The translations under genes were made by a program, and so were the position numbers. Of a stretch of DNA of 64,000 bases, positions 7,679 through 16,455 are shown in pieces (the stretch's first letter is position 1; every line of letters starts with the position of its first letter). This DNA comes from Thioalkalivibrio sp. ALE31 (GTDB lineage: Bacteria; Pseudomonadota; Gammaproteobacteria; Ectothiorhodospirales; Ectothiorhodospiraceae): the NCBI RefSeq assembly GCF_000377405.1, contig NZ_KB905020.1, positions 679,180 to 743,179 on the forward strand, written 5' to 3'. The notes beneath the pieces are model-generated. The model saw only the letters and a list, made by a program, of their open reading frames with translations, had not been told where the DNA came from and did no database searches.

Positions 7679-10595
7679 CCTCGGCCTGCTCTATGCGGTG
7701 GGCGTGGCCTACCTGGCCCTGCTGTTCGGCATCGCCTTCCTGGCCGACCGCGTCCCCCGAGTCGGCCGGCTGGCGGCGAACAGCTGGGTCTTCAGCCTGT
7801 CGCTGGGGGTCTACGCGACCTCCTGGACGTTCTACGGCAACCTCGGCTTCCTGGCCGAACAGGGCTATCTGTACCTGACAATCTACCTGGGCGTGACCCT
7901 GGCCTTCGCCGCCACGCCCTGGCTGCTGCGCCCCATCCTGCGCGTGACCCGCGAACAGCAACTGACCTCGCTGGCCGACCTGTTCGCCTTTCGCTACCGC
8001 AGCCGCTTCACCGGCCCGGTGGTGGCCCTGTTCATGCTGGCCGGCGTGCTTCCGTACATTGCCCTGCAGATCAAAGCGGTGGCCGAGTCCGCCGCGGTCC
8101 TGACCGCGGAAACCCCGCCCCACCTGCTCGCCCTGACCTTCAGCGCCACCATCGCGCTGTTCGCGATCCTGTTCGGGGCCCGCCACATTGCCCCGCGCGA
8201 GAAGCACGCCGGCCTGGTGCTGGCCATCGCCTTCGAATCCATCGTCAAGCTGATCGCCATCCTCGGCATCGCGGCGGTGGCCCTGTACGCGGTGTTCGGC
8301 GGTTTCGCCGGCCTCGACGACTGGCTGGCCGCGCACCCCGAGGCGGTCGATGCGCTGTACGCCCCGGTGCGCGAGGGTGGCTGGTTCGCGATGATGATTC
8401 TCGCCTTTGCCGCGGCCTTCCTGCTGCCGCGCCAGTTCCACATGCTGTTTACCGAGAACATCAACCCGCAGGCCCTGACCACCGCTGCCTGGGCCTTCCC
8501 GGCGTTCCTGCTGCTACTGAACCTGCCGATGCCGATCCTCTACTGGGCCGGCGAGGCGGCCGGCCTCGGCATCTCGCCGAACTACTACGCCATCGGGATC
8601 GCCGGACTGCTGGAGTCGCCCAGCCTGGCGCTGCTGGTCTTTATCGGCGGGCTGTCCGCCGCCAGCGCCATGATGATCGTGACCACCCTTGCGCTGGCCC
8701 ACATGGGGACCAACTACCTCTCGCCGCTGACCCGGCTGAACGAAGAAGAACGCAGCGCCAACATCTATACCCGCCTGCTCTGGGGGCGGCGCATCTGGAT
8801 CGTGTTCATCATCGGACTGGGCTATGCCTTTTACGGCCTGTTGCAGGTGGTCGAGGGGCTGGCGCAGCTGGGGCTGATCTCGTTCGCCGCGGTGGCCCAG
8901 CTCCTGCCGGGCCTGATCGGTCTGATGCTGTGGAAACAGGCGACTCGGGTCGGCTTCCTGCTCGGACTGGCCGCGGGCATCGCCGGCTGGGCCTTCACCC
9001 TGGTAATGCCGCTATTGTCGGATGCCGGCATCGCCACCGGACTGCCGGACCCGCAACAGTGGCTGCTGGCCGGGATGCTGGACCCATGGACCTTCGCCCT
9101 GATGCTGAGCCTGGGCATCAACGCCCTGCTGTTCGTGATCGGGTCGCTGCTGACCCGCCCCAACCGCGAGGAGATCGAGGCCGGCCGAGCCTGCTGCCCC
9201 AACGAGTCCACCGGGGCCGGGGCCGGCCTGCCCCTGGCTGGCGACGTGACCGAGATGGAAACCGCCCTGGCGGCCACCCTGGGGCCGGGTGCCGCGCATC
9301 ACGAGGTCCAGCGCGCGCTTGACGACCTCGGCCTGCCGCGGCACACGCGCTCGCGCAGCGACCTGCGCCACCTGCGCGAACGTATCGAGCGCAACCTGTC
9401 CGGTCTGCTCGGGCCGGTCCTCGCGCGCATGATCGTCGACCAGCACCTGCGCCTGGATGCCGCCGGCCGCCAGACGCTCAGCGAAAGTCTGCGGCGCATC
9501 GAGGAGCAGCTGGAAACCCGTTCCCTGCCACTGTCCGGTCTGGCCGCCGAACTGGATGCCCTGCGCCGCTTTCATCGCCAGATCCTGCACGAGCTGCCGC
9601 TGGGGGTGGCCAGCCTGACCAATAGCGGCGAGATTACCGGCTGGAACCAGGCGCTGGCGCAACTCACCGGTGTGGCCACCGAGGACGCCGTGGGCCAGAA
9701 CATCGGCCGGCTCGACAGCCCCTGGAGCGGCCTGCTGACGGCCTTCCTCGAGAGCCCGGACCGGCAGTGGTACAAGCTGAACGTGGATCTGCCCGCCGGC
9801 AATCGCCGCCTGAACCTGCACCGTTCCGAGCTGCAGGATGCCCATGGCCAGGTGGAGGGGCGCGTGGTCCTGATCGAGGACGTAACCGAGCGCGCCCAGC
9901 TCGAGTCCGAGATCGCCCACGGCGACCGCCTGGCCTCCATCGGCCGCTTTGCCGCCGGGGTCGCCCACGAGATCGGCAATCCGCTGACCGGGATCGCCTC
10001 GCTGGCCCAGACCCTGCCGCTGGAGGATGATCCCGACGAGATCCGCGGCATCGCCGACGACATCCTCGCGCAGACCCGGCGCATCAATGCGATCGTGCAG
10101 TCCCTGATCACCTTCGCCCACGCCGACGAGGGGCCGTCCGCGGGGCACTTCGAGACCATCGCGCTGGACGAGCTCCTGGCCGAGGCCATTCGCCTGACGC
10201 GCCTGGCCGGGCGCAAGGACCTGCAGTTCTCCACCATGGGCCTGGAGGGGCTGCATGTCCGCGGGTCGCATGCCACGCTGCTGCAGGTCTTCATCAACCT
10301 GCTGACCAACGCCGAGCAGGCCTCGCCCGAGGGCTCCACGGTCGTGATCGCCGCGCGCGTCCATGGCCGCCACATCCAGATCACCATCGACGATGCCGGC
10401 CCCGGGATCGACGAATCCAGCCTGGAACGCCTGTTCGAGCCCTTCTTCACCACCAAGCCGGCCGGTCAGGGCACCGGCCTGGGCCTGCCGGTGGCCTACA
10501 GCATCGTGCGCGACCACGGTGGTACCCTGATGGCCGCCAACCGCCCCGAGGGTGGGGCCCGATTCCTGCTCATGCTGCCGCACCAAGACCGATGA
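7668..10595 (+). CDS. cbrA: Sensor histidine kinase with SLC5-type transporter domain (CbrA-like)
   Basis: A 975-residue membrane kinase. Residues ~1-500 form about 13 hydrophobic helices of a sodium/solute symporter (SLC5) fold. A cytoplasmic linker follows, then a PAS domain (~640-745), a dimerisation/phosphoacceptor segment with His767 in GVAHEIGNPLTG, and an HATPase domain with N box NLLTNAEQAS, G1 box DDAGPGID and G2 box GTGLGLPVAYS. This is the architecture of Pseudomonas CbrA, which senses carbon/nitrogen status and can bind or carry histidine. The ligand here is not known. GTG start, overlapping the small upstream gene; the stop overlaps the cognate regulator (ATGA). Confidence 0.9.
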   Translation: MTLSLGLLYAVGVAYLALLFGIAFLADRVPRVGRLAANSWVFSLSLGVYATSWTFYGNLGFLAEQGYLYLTIYLGVTLAFAATPWLLRPILRVTREQQLTSLADLFAFRYRSRFTGPVVALFMLAGVLPYIALQIKAVAESAAVLTAETPPHLLALTFSATIALFAILFGARHIAPREKHAGLVLAIAFESIVKLIAILGIAAVALYAVFGGFAGLDDWLAAHPEAVDALYAPVREGGWFAMMILAFAAAFLLPRQFHMLFTENINPQALTTAAWAFPAFLLLLNLPMPILYWAGEAAGLGISPNYYAIGIAGLLESPSLALLVFIGGLSAASAMMIVTTLALAHMGTNYLSPLTRLNEEERSANIYTRLLWGRRIWIVFIIGLGYAFYGLLQVVEGLAQLGLISFAAVAQLLPGLIGLMLWKQATRVGFLLGLAAGIAGWAFTLVMPLLSDAGIATGLPDPQQWLLAGMLDPWTFALMLSLGINALLFVIGSLLTRPNREEIEAGRACCPNESTGAGAGLPLAGDVTEMETALAATLGPGAAHHEVQRALDDLGLPRHTRSRSDLRHLRERIERNLSGLLGPVLARMIVDQHLRLDAAGRQTLSESLRRIEEQLETRSLPLSGLAAELDALRRFHRQILHELPLGVASLTNSGEITGWNQALAQLTGVATEDAVGQNIGRLDSPWSGLLTAFLESPDRQWYKLNVDLPAGNRRLNLHRSELQDAHGQVEGRVVLIEDVTERAQLESEIAHGDRLASIGRFAAGVAHEIGNPLTGIASLAQTLPLEDDPDEIRGIADDILAQTRRINAIVQSLITFAHADEGPSAGHFETIALDELLAEAIRLTRLAGRKDLQFSTMGLEGLHVRGSHATLLQVFINLLTNAEQASPEGSTVVIAARVHGRHIQITIDDAGPGIDESSLERLFEPFFTTKPAGQGTGLGLPVAYSIVRDHGGTLMAANRPEGGARFLLMLPHQDR

Positions 10596-11956
10596 CCCGC
10601 ATCCTGCTCGTAGACGACGAAGCCCCGATCCGCCGCGCCGTGCGCCGGTTCCTGGAGCATCACGGCTTCGAGGTCGGCGTGGCCGAGAACCTGGCCGAGG
10701 CGCGCGCCCTGGCCGCGGCCGACCCCTACGACCTCCAGCTGGTGGATCTGCGCCTGCCGGACGGCGAGGGCATCGAGCTGCTGCCCGAGTTCACCCGCTC
10801 GCCCACGGTCATCATGACCAGCTACGCATCGGTCCCCTCGGCGGTGAACGCGATGAAAGAGGGCGCGGCCGACTACATCGCCAAGCCCTTCGACCACGAC
10901 GCACTGTTGCTGACCCTGCGCGCCGCCCTGCGCGAACGCGAGGCGCGCGACCGCCTCCCGCCCGAGCCGCCCGACGCCGGGACCGAAACCCTCAGTCACC
11001 CGGGCCTGGGCCTGATCGGCGACAGCCCCGCGATGCAGCGGCTGCGCGACCAGATCCGGCGCGTGGCGGCCACGCACTCCACCGTGCTGCTGCGGGGGGA
11101 ATCCGGCACCGGCAAGGAGCTCGCCGCACGCGCCCTGCATGAACTGAGCCCGCGCGCCGGGGGGCCCTTCGTGGCCGTCAACTGCGCCACCATCCCGGAG
11201 GGCCTGGTGGAGGCCGAGCTGTTCGGGCACGCCCAGGGCGCCTACACCGGGGCGGTCAAGGCCCGCACCGGCCTGATCCAGAGCGCCCATGGCGGCACCC
11301 TGTTCCTGGACGAGATCGGCGAACTCGCGCCGGCGGCCCAGGCGCGCCTGCTGCGCGTACTGCAGGACGGCGAGATCCGTCCGGTGGGCGCCAACGAGAA
11401 TCAGAAAGTCGACGTGCGCCTGCTGGCCGCGACCCATCGCGATCTGGAGGGCATGATCGAGGATCAGGCCTTTCGGGCCGACCTCTACTACCGCCTGCGG
11501 GTACTGGAGCTGGCGATCCCGCCCCTGCGCGAGCGGCGCGAGGACATCCTGCCGCTGGCGCAGCATTTCCTCGAGGGGCTGGCCGGATCGGGAACGGTCC
11601 CCCGCCTGACGCAAGCGGCGCGGGATGCCCTGGAGGCCCAGGACTGGCCGGGCAACGTGCGCGAACTGGCCAATGCCCTGGAGCGCGGATGGGTCCTCTG
11701 CCCCGATGGACACATCGCGCCGGAGCACATGGGCCTGGAGGCCCCGGACACCGGCGCGGCCGGGGAACACCCCAACCCGGCCTTCCCGACGCGCCGCAAG
11801 CCCCGGGGCTCGAGCCTGAACGAGTACTTCCGCCAGTTCGTGCAGGAGAACCAGGACCGCATGACCGAAACGGAGCTCGCGCGGGCGCTGGGCATCAGCC
11901 GCAAGACCCTGTGGGAACGCCGTCAGCGCGAAAATCTGCCGCGACCACGCACCTGA
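10592..11956 (+). CDS. cbrB: Sigma-54-dependent response regulator (CbrB/NtrC family)
   Basis: A 454-residue activator in three parts. The receiver domain (1-115) has the phosphoacceptor Asp52 in LVDLRLPD and Lys98. The AAA+ domain (~140-375) has Walker A GESGTGKE (169-176), the sigma-54 contact loop GAYTGA (216-221) and Walker [13 protein letters not shown]. The C-terminal Fis-type helix-turn-helix is in [20 protein letters not shown]. The gene starts inside the kinase stop codon, so it is its partner. It should activate RpoN promoters; in Pseudomonas the CbrB target is the small RNA crcZ. No such RNA is evident in the 100 bp around this gene. Confidence 0.9.
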   Translation: MTRILLVDDEAPIRRAVRRFLEHHGFEVGVAENLAEARALAAADPYDLQLVDLRLPDGEGIELLPEFTRSPTVIMTSYASVPSAVNAMKEGAADYIAKPFDHDALLLTLRAALREREARDRLPPEPPDAGTETLSHPGLGLIGDSPAMQRLRDQIRRVAATHSTVLLRGESGTGKELAARALHELSPRAGGPFVAVNCATIPEGLVEAELFGHAQGAYTGAVKARTGLIQSAHGGTLFLDEIGELAPAAQARLLRVLQDGEIRPVGANENQKVDVRLLAATHRDLEGMIEDQAFRADLYYRLRVLELAIPPLRERREDILPLAQHFLEGLAGSGTVPRLTQAARDALEAQDWPGNVRELANALERGWVLCPDGHIAPEHMGLEAPDTGAAGEHPNPAFPTRRKPRGSSLNEYFRQFVQENQDRMTETELARALGISRKTLWERRQRENLPRPRT

Positions 11957-11966
11957 ACCCGCCGGC

Positions 11967-12488
11967 GTGGCCGAGGTACCCGAGTTCCGACGAGTCTTCC
12001 TCGCCCTGTGGCCCGACACGGCCACACGCGAACGACTGGATCGGCTGGGACGCAACCTGGATGGTCCCGGCCGTCCGATCCCGCCCGAACATCTGCATCT
12101 GACGCTGGCCTTCGCCGGCACGGTTCCCGCCGGGCAGGCCGAGTGCCTGGCCGGTCACCTCGGGGCCCTGGCCTCCGAGCCGCTGGAACTAACCCTGGAC
12201 CGGCTGGGGCACTTCGCCCGTCCGCGCATTACCTGGGTAGGCCCAAGCGATCCGCCAGCGGCCCTCCTGGACCTCGCGGATCGGGCCCATGCCCTCTGCC
12301 GGGAGTGCGGCATCGACACCGGCCCGCCCCGCCCGTTCCGGCCTCACGTTTCGCTGCGCCGCCACGCCGCGCCGCCCGCTCGCGAGCGGATCGAAACGCC
12401 GCTGCACTGGGCGACGGACACGATTGTCCTGATCGAGTCCGGCCGCGACGGGCATCCCGGGCCCTACCGCATCCTCGCCCGGACGTAA
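11967..12488 (+). CDS. thpR: RNA 2',3'-cyclic phosphodiesterase (2H family)
   Basis: A 173-residue 2H phosphoesterase (formerly LigT). The two catalytic tetrads are HLTL (His44, Thr46) and HVSL (His near 127), the H-x-T/S-x signature. It hydrolyses 2',3'-cyclic phosphate RNA ends; the older ligase name reflects a weak reverse activity. GTG start at 11967, 10 bp after the response regulator, so probably read from the same transcript, though the functions look unrelated. The usual family length is ~175-180. Confidence 0.92.
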   Translation: MAEVPEFRRVFLALWPDTATRERLDRLGRNLDGPGRPIPPEHLHLTLAFAGTVPAGQAECLAGHLGALASEPLELTLDRLGHFARPRITWVGPSDPPAALLDLADRAHALCRECGIDTGPPRPFRPHVSLRRHAAPPARERIETPLHWATDTIVLIESGRDGHPGPYRILART

Positions 12489-12489
12489 G

Positions 12490-12510
12490 GCGGGCCCGCT
12501 TCGGGCCCTC
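12490..12510. terminator. GC-rich hairpin between convergent genes
   Basis: GGGCCC-GCTTC-GGGCCC forms a 6 bp stem just after the thpR stop and before the convergent secreted-protein gene. There is no U-tract, so it is only a weak candidate terminator. Confidence 0.3.
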
Positions 12511-12543
12511 CCGGACGAAGCGCGATGTCCCGGGCCGCCGCGA

Positions 12544-13106
12544 TCAGTCCACCGGCGGGAGATTGCCCGTTTCTGCCGGGTCCGCCGGCTCTGCCGGATC
12601 GGCGGGTTCGGCCGGGCGGTTACCGGTGTCCGGCCGCGTCGGGGTCTGGCCCCCCAGCGGAGGCGCATCCGCGCCGCGGGGCTGACGCTGCTGGCCCAGC
12701 GGCGGCGCGTCCTGGGGCTGCCCCTGTCCTTGCGGCTGCCCCTGGCCACCGGGCGGCTGGCCCTGCCCCTGAGGCGCGGTCGGCGCGCCGCCCTGACCGG
12801 GGGCCGGCTGACCACCGCGCTCCATCTGGCTCGGGGCCTGCTGTCCCTGGCCCGGCGGCTGGCCGGGTGCCTGCTGTGGCTGCCCCGGGGGCATGCCCTG
12901 ACCACGCTCCTGGCCCTGGCCGCGCGGCATGCCGCCGTGCCCCGGGGTGTCCTGCCCGCCCGCCGGAGGGGCACCCCGCTCGGCGGGGGGTGTACCCTGG
13001 CCCATGCCCCCTGCTGGCCGCCTTGCGGCGCCTGGGCATGGGCCGTTCCCACGGCGAAGAGCGAGCCAAGGGCAATGATCAATGCGGTACTGCGAAACCG
13101 GGTCAT
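12544..13106 (-). pseudogene. Secreted Gly/Gln/Pro-rich protein, interrupted by a -1 frameshift in a G5 run
   Basis: Translation from ATG 13106 (AAGGAG 8 bases upstream) gives a clear signal peptide, MTRFRSTALIIALG...GTAHA, cleaved before QAPQGGQQG. The frame then degenerates into Arg-rich sequence running antisense into thpR. At the run of five Gs (plus-strand C5, 13007-13011) the neighbouring frame takes over, continuing GGMGQGTPPAERGAPPAG and then about 140 residues of low-complexity Gly, Gln and Pro to a stop at 12544. One extra G would join them into ~187 residues. This could be a sequencing error, a true loss, or phase-variable slippage. The paralogue-like protein at 15464-15793 is intact. 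No domain recognised; extracytoplasmic, probably disordered. Confidence 0.65.
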
Positions 13107-13252
13107 GGGAAACTCCTTGCGGCGGTGAAGCCATTGGTTCAGGCCCCCGGTGATAGCAGCCGAGCCCCGCGCCCCCCAAGGCGCAGGGGCGAGTTCCCGG
13201 GCATTTCGTGAAGCACTTCACTGCATGGAGGCTGCCTGACCGCCCCGCCGGA

Positions 13253-13543
13253 TCAATTCTTCAAGGCGACGGGCACAGTAAACATCAGCAATCCGTAGTC
13301 CGACTCGTACTGTTCCTTGAACCGGGCCGCGATCCGCTCGCACAGCTCCGACGAGGCCACGACCTCCAGCTTGATGTTGCCGCCGGCCCGCCAGTTGCCC
13401 CGGCGCTTGCCGTGCCGGCCCCAGCCGCGTGCGTCGGTCACCGTGTAGCCGGCCGCCCCCATGGCGCGTACCTCGTCGATCAGCATCTCCTCCAGGATCG
13501 CCTCGGCCACCACCGTCAGCAGGTACATGTCATCGCCTTGCAT
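13253..13543 (-). CDS. sbtB: PII-like signalling protein of the SbtB type
   Basis: A 96-residue PII/GlnB-fold protein. It has a beta-alpha-beta start (MYLLTVVAEAILEEMLIDEV), a Gly/Arg-rich T-loop region GWGRHGKRRGNWRAGG (~residues 40-55), and a second half IKLEVVASSELCERIAARF...VPVALKN. It lacks the uridylylated Tyr region of classical GlnB. It lies 4 bp downstream of sbtA, the pairing known in cyanobacteria, where SbtB binds adenine nucleotides (cAMP, AMP, ATP/ADP) and inhibits SbtA. The C-terminal CGPxGC redox loop of some cyanobacterial SbtBs is absent. Confidence 0.85.
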   Translation of the reverse strand: MQGDDMYLLTVVAEAILEEMLIDEVRAMGAAGYTVTDARGWGRHGKRRGNWRAGGNIKLEVVASSELCERIAARFKEQYESDYGLLMFTVPVALKN

Positions 13544-13547
13544 CGAG

Positions 13548-14495
13548 CTAGCCTCCGAGCGAATAAAGGGTCTGGGCCATCCAGAAATACAGCGGAACGC
13601 CCAGGAAGATATTGAACGGGAACGTCACACCCAGCGAGGCCCCGATCGACAACGCGGGGTTGGCCTTGGGCACGGCAATGCGCATCGCGGCCGGCGCCGC
13701 GATGTACGACGCACTGGCATACAAGGTGGCCAGCAGCAGCGTGCCCCCCAGGCTCATGCCCAGGCCCCATCCGAGCAGGATCCCGAGGATCGCGGAGACG
13801 ATCGGCATGACGATCGCAAAGACGATGAGGAACAGCCCGTACTGGCGGACATCCGCGATGCGGCTGGAGGCCACCAGCCCCATCTCCAGCAGGAACAACG
13901 CCAGCACCCCCTTGAACAGATCAAAGAACATCGGCTCCAGCGGCTCGATGTGATCCGGGCCGGCAATGAACCCGATCACCAGCCCACCGGCCAGCAGGAA
14001 GATGCTCTTGCCAAAGATGACCTCGTGCAGGGTCTTGCCCCAGCGAGTGGGGCCCCGGCTGCCCATGCGCGCCAGCAGGATCCCGATGACCAGCGCCGGC
14101 ATCTCCAGGAGTACGAGGAACACCACCATGTGCCCCTCGTAGTCCAGACCCCGGGACGCCAGAAACGCGACCGCGACCGAGAAGGTCACGACCGACACCG
14201 AACCGTAGTGGGCCGCAATGGAAGCCGAATCCGCCCGCGGCATCCGCCCGAGAAGGTACAGCACCGGAAACGCGATCAGCGGGATCAGCGAACCCACGGC
14301 GAGCACCGCCAGGCCCGGCAGCAGCAACGGAAGCAACTCGCTTTCCGCCAGCTTGACCCCGCCCATCAGGCCGATGGCCAGCAGCAGGTAGATCGACAGC
14401 GCCTCGTAGATCGCCATCGGGATCTTGAGGTCCGACTTCGCCAGACCCGCGATCGCCCCCAGCAGGAAGAACAGCACAACCGGATCGAATGCCAT
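13548..14495 (-). CDS. sbtA: SbtA-family sodium-dependent bicarbonate transporter
   Basis: A 315-residue integral membrane protein with about ten helices in two inverted halves (PF05982). Family-like features are the opening MAFDPVVLFFLLGAIAGL, the LKIPMAIYEALSIYLLLAIGLMGG block, and the second-half counterpart FFDLFKGVLALFLLEMGL. The ASASYIAAPAAMRIAVP motif resembles the bicarbonate-binding crossover. It imports bicarbonate with sodium, which would feed Rubisco in an autotroph living where free CO2 is scarce. SbtB lies directly downstream. Upstream is a 204 bp divergent spacer shared with the flavodoxin-fold oxidoreductase; no operator recognised there. Confidence 0.9.
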   Translation of the reverse strand: MAFDPVVLFFLLGAIAGLAKSDLKIPMAIYEALSIYLLLAIGLMGGVKLAESELLPLLLPGLAVLAVGSLIPLIAFPVLYLLGRMPRADSASIAAHYGSVSVVTFSVAVAFLASRGLDYEGHMVVFLVLLEMPALVIGILLARMGSRGPTRWGKTLHEVIFGKSIFLLAGGLVIGFIAGPDHIEPLEPMFFDLFKGVLALFLLEMGLVASSRIADVRQYGLFLIVFAIVMPIVSAILGILLGWGLGMSLGGTLLLATLYASASYIAAPAAMRIAVPKANPALSIGASLGVTFPFNIFLGVPLYFWMAQTLYSLGG

Positions 14496-14699
14496 TTCGC
14501 CTCCGCGTCCCGACGCTACAAGCCACCGCAGCGCACCCCGTTATGGTAGGCAAGACCCTCGTGCCAGGGAACCGGTTTCCGGAGGCGTTTTTGGCGGCCA
14601 ACCAACCGCCCCCTCACACCACGGCCCGTACCGGAACCACCGCGTCCGCCGGCTGGGCTACGCTTGGGAAACGGGCTCAGCCATCACGAGGGCCAACGC

Positions 14700-15278
14700 A
14701 TGACGCGAATCCTGATCCTCCAGGGGCACCCGGACCCGGCCGGCGGCCATCTCGACCACGCGCTCGCCGACGCCTACCGCGAGGGGGCCGAACAGGGCGG
14801 CTTCGCGGTGGACACCTACACCATCGCCCATCGTGATGTCCCGCTGCTCAGGAGCCAGGCCGAGTTCCTCGACGCAAGCGTCCCGCCCGCGATCCTCGAG
14901 GCCCAGGCCCTGATCGAGGCCGCCCACCACATTGTGCTGATCTACCCGCTGTGGCTGGGCGACATGCCGGCCGGGGTGAAGGCCTTCCTGGAACAGACCC
15001 TCAGGCCAGCCTTTGTCGCCGATGGCGACATGAACCGCCTGCGCCACACGCGGCTGAAGGGCCGTTCCGTACGCATCGTGGTCACCATGGGCATGCCGGC
15101 CCTCGCCTACCGCTGGTGGTTCGGCGCCCACAGCCTGAAGAGCCTGGAGCGGAACATCCTGCGCTTCTGTGGCTTCGGCCCCGTCCGCCACACCCTGATC
15201 GGCCAGAACGGCGGCAACGCGGCCGCGCGCGAGCGCTGGCTGCAGCAGCTGCGCACGCTCGGCCACCAGGCGAAGTAA
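14700..15278 (+). CDS. Flavodoxin-fold NAD(P)H dehydrogenase (quinone) family protein
   Basis: A 192-residue protein of the NQO1/KefF-type flavodoxin-like family (PF02525). It shows the N-terminal beta strand and FMN phosphate loop ILILQGHPDPAGGHLDHAL, the Rossmann-like segment HHIVLIYPLWLGDMPAGVKAFLEQ, and the TMGMPALAYRWWFGAH region. It should transfer two electrons from NAD(P)H to quinones or dyes. The start at MTRILILQG was preferred over an extension 12 codons longer because GAGG lies about 10 bases before it. It is divergent from sbtA; a functional link is not evident. Confidence 0.85.
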   Translation: MTRILILQGHPDPAGGHLDHALADAYREGAEQGGFAVDTYTIAHRDVPLLRSQAEFLDASVPPAILEAQALIEAAHHIVLIYPLWLGDMPAGVKAFLEQTLRPAFVADGDMNRLRHTRLKGRSVRIVVTMGMPALAYRWWFGAHSLKSLERNILRFCGFGPVRHTLIGQNGGNAAARERWLQQLRTLGHQAK

Positions 15279-15463
15279 CGGACCAGTCGGTGCACTTGGG
15301 GCCCATTCCGATCCAGCCGGTCTGTGTGAACCCCAACAACCTCCCACTGAGCGAAGGACGGGAGCACCGATCGGGACGTCCGAAATGACTTGACCACTAC
15401 ACGGTCAAACGGAGACCGTCCCACCCCGCGAACACGTGCGCAGGGCGGATCCGCCGCGCTCGG

Positions 15464-15793
15464 TCAGAGCCCCGGGAGATCCGGGCTCGGCGGGGTGGGC
15501 GGCTCGGGGAGATCGGACGGGTCCGGCAGCGGCGCGTCGTCCGGCGACGGCGGCGAGGACGGATCCGGCGCCCGCGGAAGGTCGGGCCCCCGATCGGGGC
15601 GCGGGTCGCCGCGGCGCTGCCCGGGCGGAGTACCGCCGTGGCCGGGTGGCAGGTCGCCGGCGGCCGGCGTGTCGCCACTGGCGCCCGGGGCGCCCGAAGG
15701 CGGCCCGCCCGCCGGCTGCGCCTGAACGCCGCCAGACGCCAGGAGGGCACTCACGAACGAGACTTGAAGCCAATGACGCATGGAGATCTTCAT
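15464..15793 (-). CDS. Secreted Pro/Gly-rich low-complexity protein
   Basis: A 109-residue protein with a signal peptide (MKISMRHWLQVSFVSALLAS..VQA, cleaved near residue 24) and a mature region of about 85 residues dominated by Pro, Gly, Asp and Ser. It contains PPGHGGTPPGQ, which resembles PGHGGMPRGQGQ in the frameshifted gene at 12544-13106, so the two are probably related. AAGGAGT lies about 8 bases before the ATG. No domain, cysteines or repeats of fixed period. Likely periplasmic or extracellular and unstructured; function unknown. Confidence 0.6.
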   Translation of the reverse strand: MKISMRHWLQVSFVSALLASGGVQAQPAGGPPSGAPGASGDTPAAGDLPPGHGGTPPGQRRGDPRPDRGPDLPRAPDPSSPPSPDDAPLPDPSDLPEPPTPPSPDLPGL

Positions 15794-15908
15794 GCCACAC
15801 ACTCCTTTGGTGGATACCTGACCCTGAGGCGTTGCCGTATCCGCACGAGTTCTCGCCATCGCGCGACTCTGCCGACCCGTTCACACCCGGGCCCACCCGA
15901 GTGCTGTC

Positions 15909-16430
15909 CTACGCCTCGACCACCAGTTGCTGGAACAACCCGCCCAGGATCACCAGGGCGAAGCCTGCGTACAGGCCGGCGACCACATCGTCCATCATGA
16001 TCCCGTGGCCGTCCTGCCACTTGTGGTCGAAATAGTTCGCCGGCCAGGGCTTGAGGATGTCGAAAATCCGGAACAGCAGAAAGCCGACCACCACCCACAT
16101 CAGCCCCGCGGGGGCAAAAGCCAGGGTAATCAGCATGCCCGCCCATTCGTCCCAGACGATGCCGGGGTGATCGTGCACACCGAGCTTGCGGGCACTCTCG
16201 CCACAGATGTAGAAGCCGGCCATGACCACGATCACGGTCACGGCGATGTAGGCCCATTCCGGGAAATTCATGATCGCGAAGTACAGCACCAGCGCACCCA
16301 GCGAGCCGGTGGTGCCCGGCGCCCAGCGCGACAGGCCGCTGCCGAAGCCGAAGGCCAGCAGGTGGATCGGATCGCCGAATACGGTCTTCGCCGATGGCAT
16401 CTGCGGCTTGCGGCTCTTCTGCTCCGTCAT
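15909..16430 (-). CDS. pgpA: Phosphatidylglycerophosphatase A
   Basis: A 173-residue membrane enzyme that dephosphorylates phosphatidylglycerol phosphate in the last step of phosphatidylglycerol synthesis. Family features: LLAFGFGSGLSRWAPGTTGSL near the N-terminus, HDHPGIVWDEWAGM with acidic active-site residues, FRIFDILKPWPANY, and GIMMDDVVAGLYAG. The start at MTEQKSRKP puts the first conserved block at residue ~20, as usual. It is last in ribH-nusB-thiL-pgpA, the standard gammaproteobacterial order. Its whole upstream spacer is a 267 bp inverted-repeat element. Confidence 0.94.
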   Translation of the reverse strand: MTEQKSRKPQMPSAKTVFGDPIHLLAFGFGSGLSRWAPGTTGSLGALVLYFAIMNFPEWAYIAVTVIVVMAGFYICGESARKLGVHDHPGIVWDEWAGMLITLAFAPAGLMWVVVGFLLFRIFDILKPWPANYFDHKWQDGHGIMMDDVVAGLYAGFALVILGGLFQQLVVEA

Positions 16431-16455
16431 GGCTACCCTGTCCCTAGTGTTCCTT

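Noticed and set aside
12189..12543. Continuation of the 13106-start frame into thpR antisense
   Set aside because: After the G5 run this frame becomes Arg-rich and overlaps thpR; the neighbouring frame has the expected low-complexity mature sequence.
14496..14699. Regulator site between sbtA and the divergent oxidoreductase
   Set aside because: The spacer was read for a LysR-type T-N11-A pair or clear -35/-10 boxes, but nothing convincing stood out.
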